Below, piece by piece: positions 1 through 5,420 of a stretch of 5,420 bases of DNA. Every line of letters begins with the position of its first letter. Position 1 is the first letter of the stretch. The translations under genes and the position numbers were made by a program. This stretch comes from Sphingomonadales bacterium. GTDB lineage: Bacteria > Pseudomonadota > Alphaproteobacteria > Sphingomonadales > Sphingomonadaceae. The notes beneath the pieces were generated by a model that searched no databases, had not been told where the DNA came from, and saw only the letters and a program-made list of their open reading frames with translations. The stretch is from positions 1 through 5,420 of the forward strand of contig JAFKLV010000158.1 in the NCBI GenBank assembly GCA_017304125.1, written 5' to 3'.

Positions 1-569
1 TCGCCTATGACGAACGGCTGCGGCTGCTGCCGAGCTATCTCCAGCAGCTCGAGATGGAATCGAACGGCAAGGGCGTGACGATCGACGGCACGCCGGTCAG
101 CTATCCCACCGCGGCGATCACCTGGGGCGGGGTCGGCACCGATGCGCAGCATGCGGTGTTCCAGCTATTGCATCAGGGCACGCATCTCGTGCCGGTCGAA
201 TTCCTCGCGGTGATCGAACAGGCCGACACCCTGCCCGAGGAGCATCACCGCCAGTTGCTGCTCAACGCTTTCGCGCAGGGCGCGGCGCTGATGAAGGGGC
301 GCGAAAACCCCGACGATCCGGCGCGCGCCTATCCCGGCGACCGGCCGTCCTCGACCTTGCTGCTCGACCAACTCGACGCGCGGACGCTGGGCGCGCTGAT
401 CGCTTTCTACGAGCATCGCGTGTTCGTGAACGGGGTATTGCTGGGGATCAATTCGTTCGACCAGTTCGGCGTCGAACTGGGCAAGGAAATGGCCAAAGCG
501 GCGGCCAAGGGCGGCGGGAGCTTCGACCCCTCCACCGACGATCTGATCCGGCGCGCGGGACTGGCTTAG
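1..569 (+). CDS. pgi: Glucose-6-phosphate isomerase, C-terminal part (5' end outside window)
   Basis: Interconverts glucose-6-phosphate and fructose-6-phosphate in the cytoplasm. The reading frame is open from the left edge (first full codon at base 3) and gives 188 residues, roughly the last third of a protein usually near 500-550 aa. It ends at TAG 567-569. Numbering visible residues, WGGVGTDAQH (41-50) and LLHQGT (55-60) match the WGEPGTNGQH...HQGT block of the family. INSFDQFGVELGK (149-161) matches the second PGI signature and keeps the conserved Gln (154) and Lys (161) of the active site. YEHRVFVNG (136-144) is also typical. Oddity: the Glu of the usual GEPGT motif, described as the catalytic base, is Gly43 here. 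An ungapped comparison with E. coli Pgi, recalled from memory, puts Ala74 where the ring-opening His should be. Family assignment is secure; the catalytic consequence is not. A terminator follows 31 bp after the stop. Confidence 0.96.
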   Translation, partial: AYDERLRLLPSYLQQLEMESNGKGVTIDGTPVSYPTAAITWGGVGTDAQHAVFQLLHQGTHLVPVEFLAVIEQADTLPEEHHRQLLLNAFAQGAALMKGRENPDDPARAYPGDRPSSTLLLDQLDARTLGALIAFYEHRVFVNGVLLGINSFDQFGVELGKEMAKAAAKGGGSFDPSTDDLIRRAGLA

Positions 570-600
570 GCCACCCGCGCTATTCCGGTGAAGGCGCATT

Positions 601-633
601 TCCCGATCACTCCTTTACAGTGATCGGGATTTT
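601..633 (+). terminator. Intrinsic terminator downstream of pgi
   Basis: A perfect 11-bp inverted repeat (601-611 with 619-629, arms TCCCGATCACT and AGTGATCGGGA) encloses a 7-nt loop, CCTTTAC. It is followed directly by TTTT (630-633), and another T run lies at 639-641. It begins 31 bp after the pgi stop. There is no T tract for the opposite strand, so it should act on the plus strand and separate pgi from gor. Confidence 0.85.
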
Positions 634-696
634 GATCCTTTCGCCGAGCATCTCGGGCTCATATCTGCATTCGACAGCGCTCGCGGAGACAGTTGA

Positions 697-2043
697 ATGT
701 CCGATTATGATTATGACCTGTTCACCATCGGCGCCGGCTCGGGCGGCACGCGTGCCAGCCGGGTGGCGGCGGCTTATGGCGCGCGGGTGGCGGTCGCGGA
801 GGAATATCGCGTCGGCGGCACCTGCGTCATCCGCGGCTGCGTACCCAAGAAACTGCTCGTTTACGGCGCGCATTTCGCCGAGGATCTGAAGGACGCCCGC
901 CGCTTCGGCTGGCAGGTGCCCGATTGCATCTTCGACTGGAAGACGCTGCAGGCCAATGTGCTGGCCGAGGTCGACCGGCTCGACCGCGCTTATACCACGA
1001 CGCTCGAATCGAACCGGGTGGAGATCATCCACCAGCGCGCCGTCGTCACCGGGCCCAATGAGGTGACGCTGGCCGACGGAACGAAGAAGACCGCCAAGAC
1101 GATCCTGGTTGCCACCGGCGCCCGCCCGCATATGCCCGAATTTCCGGGGTCCGAACATGGCATCACCTCGAACGAGGTGTTCCATCTGGAGGCGATCCCG
1201 AAGCGCGTGCTGATCGCCGGCGCGGGCTATATCGCCAATGAGTTCGCCGGCATCTTCCACCAGTTCGGCGCGCATGTGATCGTGATGAACCGGTCGAAGG
1301 AAATCCTGCGCGGCTATGACCAGCAGATCCGCGATCGCCTGCTCCAGATCAGCATCACCAAGGGGATGGAATTCCGCTTCGACGCAATGTTCGAGAAGAT
1401 CGTCAGAAACGACGATGGCTCGCTCACGGTCGAAATGAGCGGGCATGAGCCGGTGACGGTGGATTGCGTGATGTACGCCACCGGCCGCCTGCCCAACACC
1501 GACGGGCTCGGGCTGGAGAGCGCCGGCGTCGAGCTGGACCACAAGGGCGCGGTGAAGGTGGATGACGAGAACCGCACCGCCTGCCCCTCGATCTATGCGG
1601 TGGGTGACGTGATCGATCGCATCCAGCTAACCCCGGTCGCGATCCGCGAGGGGCAGGCCTTCGCCGACCGGATGTTCGGCGGCAAGCAGACGACGGTCGA
1701 ATATGACAATGTCCCCAACGCCTGCTTCAGCCACCCGCCGATCGCCGGCGTCGGGCTGACCGAATCACAGGCGCGGCAGAAATTGGGGTCGGTGAAGGTC
1801 TATTCGTCCGATTTTCGCCCGCTCAAGAATGTACTCGCGGGCCGCGACGAGCGCTCGCTCTACAAGATGGTGTGCGACGGCGTGACCGATCGCGTCCTCG
1901 GCATCCATATGATCGGCCCGGACGTGGCGGAGATCATCCAGGCCGCCGCAGTCGCAGTGAAGGCTGGGCTGACCAAGGCGCAGTTCGACGCCACCGTCGC
2001 GCTCCATCCGACGATGGCCGAGGAACTGGTGCTGCTGAAATAG
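697..2043 (+). CDS. gor: Glutathione-disulfide reductase (NADPH, FAD)
   Basis: Reduces oxidised glutathione with NADPH; a cytoplasmic homodimeric flavoprotein of 448 aa, close to E. coli Gor (450). Domains in order: FAD-binding Rossmann motif GAGSGG (12-17); redox-active disulfide in GGTCVIRGCVPKK (Cys43 and Cys48), where the VIRGCVPKK form is characteristic of glutathione reductases; NADPH-binding motif GAGYIA (175-180), followed by Arg199 and Arg205, which align with the two arginines that bind the NADPH 2'-phosphate; second FAD motif VGDV (302-305); C-terminal dimerisation domain ending in HPTMAEE, with catalytic His437 and Glu442. The start is firm: an in-frame TGA (694-696) directly precedes ATG 697, and GGAGA (685-689) sits 7 nt upstream. 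Trypanothione or mycothiol reductase are less likely given the motif set. It is followed by a hairpin and then the paralogous lpdA. No clear promoter or OxyR site was recognised in the 127-bp gap upstream. Confidence 0.95.
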   Translation: MSDYDYDLFTIGAGSGGTRASRVAAAYGARVAVAEEYRVGGTCVIRGCVPKKLLVYGAHFAEDLKDARRFGWQVPDCIFDWKTLQANVLAEVDRLDRAYTTTLESNRVEIIHQRAVVTGPNEVTLADGTKKTAKTILVATGARPHMPEFPGSEHGITSNEVFHLEAIPKRVLIAGAGYIANEFAGIFHQFGAHVIVMNRSKEILRGYDQQIRDRLLQISITKGMEFRFDAMFEKIVRNDDGSLTVEMSGHEPVTVDCVMYATGRLPNTDGLGLESAGVELDHKGAVKVDDENRTACPSIYAVGDVIDRIQLTPVAIREGQAFADRMFGGKQTTVEYDNVPNACFSHPPIAGVGLTESQARQKLGSVKVYSSDFRPLKNVLAGRDERSLYKMVCDGVTDRVLGIHMIGPDVAEIIQAAAVAVKAGLTKAQFDATVALHPTMAEELVLLK

Positions 2044-2055
2044 GTGAACGCCGTC

Positions 2056-2079
2056 CGGGCGGGGTTGCCTCCCCGCCCG
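2056..2079 (+). terminator. GC-rich hairpin between gor and lpdA (possible terminator or attenuator)
   Basis: A 9-bp perfect stem CGGGCGGGG / CCCCGCCCG (2056-2064 with 2071-2079) with a 6-nt loop TTGCCT starts 12 bp after the gor stop. No T tract follows (the next bases are CAAGGGC). It is therefore not a textbook intrinsic terminator. It could be a weak or partial terminator, or a stem protecting the 3' end of gor mRNA. Whether lpdA is read through from gor or has its own promoter in the remaining 51 bp cannot be told by eye. Confidence 0.45.
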
Positions 2080-2130
2080 CAAGGGCTATGTCCCAACCCG
2101 ATTCCCCGCTGAAAACAGAAGCGAGCGACC

Positions 2131-3524
<1,394 letters not shown>

Positions 3525-3525
<1 letters not shown>

Positions 3526-3579
3526 TCTGACCGCGCCGAGCCGCAGCGAAAGCTGCGGCGCGGCCTCGCGCGGTCAGAT
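3525..3579 (+). repeat. Two-part long hairpin at the lpdA stop codon
   Basis: A perfect 12-bp outer stem pairs 3525-3536 (ATCTGACCGCGC) with 3568-3579 (GCGCGGTCAGAT). Inside it, an 8-bp stem GCCGCAGC / GCTGCGGC (3540-3547 with 3552-3559) is closed by a GAAA tetraloop, a stable GNRA loop. The left arm starts at the last base of the lpdA TAA. No T tract follows on either strand. It likely protects or ends the lpdA mRNA; being nearly symmetric, it could also act on the convergent minus-strand transcript. A mobile palindromic repeat is an alternative. Confidence 0.75.
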
Positions 3580-3586
3580 CGGCCGG

Positions 3587-3602
3587 CGGCGCCATAGCGC
3601 CG
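3587..3602. repeat. Short inverted repeat
   Basis: A 6-bp perfect stem CGGCGC / GCGCCG (3587-3592 with 3597-3602) around the loop CATA lies directly after the long hairpin at the lpdA stop. In sequence this GC-rich, a 6-bp palindrome is expected fairly often, so significance alone is low. It is recorded because it belongs to a cluster of palindromes filling the convergent spacer. Confidence 0.4.
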
Positions 3603-3641
3603 TCCGAGGGCGCGGCTTTGCCCCGACGGGGTAGCACCGTC

Positions 3642-3662
3642 ACCCCGGCCTTGAGCCGGGGT
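3642..3662. repeat. Intergenic palindrome of the ACCCCGG-CCGGGGT type (REP-like)
   Basis: Arms ACCCCGGC (3642-3649) and GCCGGGGT (3655-3662) form a perfect 8-bp stem around CTTGA, flanked by CGTC on the left and CCA on the right. From memory, near-identical palindromes, with a GTCACCCC left part and a GGGGTCCA right part, occur in many copies between genes in sphingomonads and other alphaproteobacteria; I could not verify copy number here. It sits between two convergent genes, where it could end transcription in both directions, but there is no T tract. C4 and G4 blocks just upstream (3621-3624, 3628-3631) allow competing pairings. Confidence 0.65.
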
Positions 3663-3696
3663 CCATTGCGCCTCAGATTCTGCGACTGGAGGCTCG

Positions 3697-3960
3697 CTAC
3701 CGCTGCGACTGCGGCTGTTGCGCATATCCGTTCTGTGCGCATTCCGCCGCGTCCGGGTGCTTCTGGCAGCGCTCCGCCTGCTTGCGCATCTTGCGGGCAT
3801 AAGCGCGGTCGCGTTCGGACGGGCTGGTCGTGCTCCAGTCGATCACCTTGCCGGTCGCCTTCACCGGCGCGGTGGCGACGGTGGTGATCGTCCGCACGCA
3901 CCCCGCCGTCGCGATCAGCGGCACCGCCGCCAACATCACTCCTATCACCCGCCGGGTCAT
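3697..3960 (-). CDS. Small predicted lipoprotein of unknown function
   Basis: An 87-aa protein. The N-terminus MTRR is followed by a hydrophobic stretch (VIGVMLAAVPLIATAG, 5-20) and Cys21, which reads as a lipoprotein signal peptide. The lipobox (T-A-G-C) has an unusual Thr at -3, so ordinary signal peptidase I cleavage is a possible alternative. The mature part contains TAPVKATGKVIDWSTTSPSERDR (29-51), then a basic helix-like stretch, RAYARKMRKQAERC. Two further cysteines (65 and 74) might form a disulfide in the periplasm. The tail is Gln-rich (QQPQSQR). I recall unnamed short sphingomonad proteins with a similar TAPVK...TTS.SE.DR pattern but no assigned function. Its ATG overlaps the TGA of the upstream phosphodiesterase gene as ATGA, which suggests translational coupling and a shared transcript. 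The signal peptide, the overlap and the strong upstream AAGGAG support this being a real gene. The reading frame stays open upstream to about 4215, but this start fits best. Confidence 0.8.
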   Translation of the reverse strand: MTRRVIGVMLAAVPLIATAGCVRTITTVATAPVKATGKVIDWSTTSPSERDRAYARKMRKQAERCQKHPDAAECAQNGYAQQPQSQR

Positions 3961-5015
3961 TTCTTCGTCCGCTCCTTCTGCACCTCGTCGCGCGCCGTGA
4001 CGCCGATCCCCGGGAAGTCGGTAAAGAAACCGTCCAGCCCGCGCCGCAACGCCGCCTTGATCTCCCCGTCCAGATCGCCGTGCCCGCGCGGGTTGAGCCC
4101 GTTGCGAAAGGCGGAGGGCAGGAAGTAATTCTCGGCACGATAGGTCCAGGGGTGGACGCGCAGTCCAGCGGCATGCGCCGCGCTGATTAATCCTGTCGGC
4201 AGCTTGCCATCCCACAGCATCGATTTGTTGGGGCCGATGCCGAAAGCGTAGGTGGCGATCTCGCGCAATCCTTCCGGGGTCAGCATCGCGGCATAGCTCG
4301 GCGCCGCGCGATCGGCCGGGCCGCCTTCCTTGTCGACCAGCTGGATCAGCCGGATGCCGGTCATGGCGTGGATCTTCTTGAGATTCTCCACCTCGAACGA
4401 CTGGATGAACACCGGCGCGTCAGGCGTATTCCACCCCGCCGCCTGCAACTGCTTGACCAGCAAGGCATCGGTCGGGTGGCCGATCGAGGCGAAATAGGTC
4501 GGATGCTTGGTCTCGGGGTAGATGCCGACATGATGCCGCTTGGCGAGCGCGATGATCTCGGCAAGCGTCGGGATCTCATACTTGCCGTCATATTGCCGGT
4601 TGTCGGGGCGCAGCAGCGGCAACCGCTCCTTGGCGCGCAACGTCTTCAGTTCGGCCAGCGTGAAATCCTCAACGAACCAGCCGGTCAGTTTCTGCCCGTC
4701 GATCGTCTTGGTCGTGCGGCGCGCGGCGAATTCGGGATGCGCGGCGACGTCGGTCGTCTCCGAAATCTCATTCTCGTGCCGCGCGACGAGCACGTCGTCC
4801 TTGGTCGGCACCAGATCGGGCTCGATGAAATCGGCGCCCTGCTCGATCGCGCGCTCATAGGAGCCGAGCGTATGTTCGGGCCGTTCGCCGCTCGCGCCGC
4901 GGTGCGCGATGACGATCGGGGAAGAGAGCGGGGAAATGGCTTCGGGCATCGGCCGATCCTGCCCCTTTCCGCATGCCGTGACCAGCAATGCGAGGAGCAC
5001 GAGAATTTTTCGCAT
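3957..5015 (-). CDS. glpQ: Glycerophosphodiester phosphodiesterase, GlpQ type, predicted lipoprotein
   Basis: Hydrolyses glycerophosphodiesters (deacylated phospholipids) to glycerol-3-phosphate and an alcohol, probably in the periplasm. It has 352 aa from the chosen start. MRKILVLLALLVTAC gives a clear lipoprotein signal with Cys15 (lipobox L-V-T-A-C). GDPD motifs: AHRGASGERPEHT (37-49) with catalytic His38 and Arg39; IEPDLVPTKDDVLVARHE (64-81) with metal ligands Glu65 and Asp67 and second catalytic His80; YPETKHP (166-172), FIQSFE (203-208), HPWTYR (288-293) and FTDFPG (331-336). The long insert between His80 and the mid-barrel (about 82-148) is typical of the GlpQ branch. Start choice: ATG 5015 gives the best signal peptide; ATG 5027 and TTG 5036 are in frame upstream, and none has a strong ribosome-binding sequence. 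E. coli GlpQ is soluble, so lipid anchoring would be a difference. First gene of a two-gene unit and divergent from the nucleotidyltransferase gene. Confidence 0.92.
   Translation of the reverse strand: MRKILVLLALLVTACGKGQDRPMPEAISPLSSPIVIAHRGASGERPEHTLGSYERAIEQGADFIEPDLVPTKDDVLVARHENEISETTDVAAHPEFAARRTTKTIDGQKLTGWFVEDFTLAELKTLRAKERLPLLRPDNRQYDGKYEIPTLAEIIALAKRHHVGIYPETKHPTYFASIGHPTDALLVKQLQAAGWNTPDAPVFIQSFEVENLKKIHAMTGIRLIQLVDKEGGPADRAAPSYAAMLTPEGLREIATYAFGIGPNKSMLWDGKLPTGLISAAHAAGLRVHPWTYRAENYFLPSAFRNGLNPRGHGDLDGEIKAALRRGLDGFFTDFPGIGVTARDEVQKERTKK
3972..3977 (-). promoter_or_regulatory. Ribosome-binding site of the small lipoprotein gene
   Basis: Read on the minus strand, AAGGAG lies inside the end of the phosphodiesterase gene, 11 nt before ATG 3960. 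The spacing is somewhat long, but the match is strong. It supports that start over the longer open frame, and adds to likely coupling through the ATGA overlap. Confidence 0.55.
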
Positions 5016-5044
5016 GGGCACCAACATGACGCGCAAGCGTTACT

Positions 5045-5068
5045 GCCTGAAGGCGAACGGAGCCTGAA
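5045..5068. repeat. 7-bp direct repeat in the divergent spacer
   Basis: GCCTGAA occurs at 5045-5051 and again at 5062-5068, 17 bp apart start to start, in the ~120-bp region between the divergent phosphodiesterase and nucleotidyltransferase genes. It could be a tandem regulator site. The 17-bp period does not fit the 11-bp period of Pho boxes, and chance remains possible. No convincing -35/-10 pair was recognised in this spacer. Confidence 0.3.
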
Positions 5069-5125
5069 CGATGATTTTTACGACCAGCGGTGCGCGATGC
5101 GCGGCGGATGCACGCGCGCTGGAAA

Positions 5126-5129
5126 GAGG
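5126..5129 (+). promoter_or_regulatory. Ribosome-binding site deciding the nucleotidyltransferase start
   Basis: GAGG ends 6 nt before ATG 5136. It favours this start over the in-frame ATG at 5097, which would add 13 residues rich in Arg, Gly and Cys ahead of the nucleotide-binding strand. Confidence 0.6.
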
Positions 5130-5135
5130 CAGGCG

Positions 5136-5420
5136 ATGATCCCGGTCGAGCAGACCGTCCTCGTGCTGCTTGCCGCCGGCAAGTCGGAACGGTTCGGCGA
5201 TATCGGCAGCAAGCTCGACGAACTGTTCCTCTCGCGCCCGCTCGGGCTGCATGTCGCGGTGACGCTGGAGGATGTGCCGTTCAAGGAACGGGTGGCGATC
5301 ACCAACGGCGCCGAGATCGATTTCGCGGCACATCGCTTCACGATCATCCCCGATCACGATCCCGATCGCGACATGGCGTCGGCGGTGCGGCTGGGGGTGG
5401 AGCGCGCGCGCGATGCCGGG
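5136..5420 (+). CDS. MobA/MocA-like nucleotidyltransferase, N-terminal part (3' end outside window)
   Basis: The first 95 residues of a protein that runs off the right edge with no stop. A short hydrophobic strand leads into LAAGKSERFG (12-21), then Lys26-Leu27. This is the nucleotide-binding loop (LAAG.S.R.G...K) of the NTP_transf_3 group, which includes MobA (guanylyltransferase) and MocA (cytidylyltransferase) of molybdenum cofactor maturation. DMASAVRLGVERA (79-91) fits the GMS.SL..G block that follows in MocA-like proteins, though with Asp for the usual Gly. The spacing GDIGSKLDEL is looser than in canonical MocA. Such enzymes transfer a nucleotide to a cofactor or sugar phosphate in the cytoplasm; the substrate cannot be told from this part, and CofC-like or other sugar nucleotidyltransferases remain possible. 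Start chosen from GAGG 6 nt upstream; ATG 5097 is an in-frame alternative. Divergent from the phosphodiesterase gene. Confidence 0.78.
   Translation, partial: MIPVEQTVLVLLAAGKSERFGDIGSKLDELFLSRPLGLHVAVTLEDVPFKERVAITNGAEIDFAAHRFTIIPDHDPDRDMASAVRLGVERARDAG

Noticed and set aside
644..656. Inverted repeat CCGAG-CAT-CTCGG upstream of gor as a possible operator
   Set aside because: Only 5-bp arms with a 3-nt loop in GC-rich sequence; easily explained by chance and matching no regulator site I know.
607..1542. 311-codon open frame on the minus strand opposite gor
   Set aside because: Antisense shadow of gor with low-complexity composition; it also runs through the pgi terminator region.
3718..4128. 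136-codon open frame on the plus strand opposite the lipoprotein and the phosphodiesterase end
   Set aside because: Arg- and Ser-rich translation without motifs, antisense to two supported minus-strand genes.
3961..4215. N-terminal extension of the small lipoprotein gene up to about 4215
   Set aside because: The added residues lie wholly inside the phosphodiesterase gene in another frame and would bury the signal peptide; ATG 3960 with the ATGA overlap and AAGGAG upstream is far better.
5040..5357. 105-codon minus-strand frame opposite the nucleotidyltransferase start
   Set aside because: Shadow of the gene starting at 5136, whose LAAG.S.R.G motif and ribosome-binding site are clear.

Overview
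The window looks like chromosomal DNA of a high-GC alphaproteobacterium, most likely a sphingomonad (Sphingomonas or a close relative). This is an inference from the GC-rich codon use, the character of the Pgi and dihydrolipoamide dehydrogenase proteins, and a GC-rich palindrome at 3642-3662 of a kind I recall as common between genes in that group. There are no RNA genes, CRISPR arrays, insertion sequences or other signs of recent transfer. I did not find a previously undescribed multi-gene system.

Layout. Bases 1-569 (+) are the 3' end of pgi (glucose-6-phosphate isomerase), closed by a good intrinsic terminator at 601-633. Next come two paralogous FAD-dependent disulfide reductases in tandem on the + strand. 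They are gor (glutathione reductase, 697-2043) and lpdA (dihydrolipoamide dehydrogenase, 2131-3525), separated by 87 bp that carry a strong GC hairpin. The 171 bp between lpdA and the convergent minus-strand genes (3526-3696) hold a dense run of palindromes. The first is a 55-nt two-part hairpin that begins in the lpdA stop codon. On the minus strand lies a two-gene unit: a GlpQ-type glycerophosphodiester phosphodiesterase lipoprotein (5015-3957) and, overlapping it by ATGA, a small predicted lipoprotein of unknown function (3960-3697). A divergent ~120-bp spacer (5016-5135) precedes the start of a MobA/MocA-like nucleotidyltransferase, which runs off the right edge.

How the genes relate. Pgi sits at the entry to central carbon metabolism. 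LpdA is the E3 subunit that reoxidises lipoamide in 2-oxoacid dehydrogenase complexes and makes NADH. Gor uses NADPH to keep glutathione reduced. The cofactor preference of each can be read in its second Rossmann fold (two Arg in Gor, a Glu in LpdA). The GlpQ-like enzyme would act in the cell envelope, releasing glycerol-3-phosphate from glycerophosphodiesters. No single pathway links the whole window; it reads as housekeeping genes in several transcription units.

Most worth a second look: Pgi appears to lack both the catalytic Glu of the GEPGT motif and the ring-opening His of classical isomerases. Next are the palindrome cluster after lpdA and the unnamed lipoprotein coupled to the phosphodiesterase.
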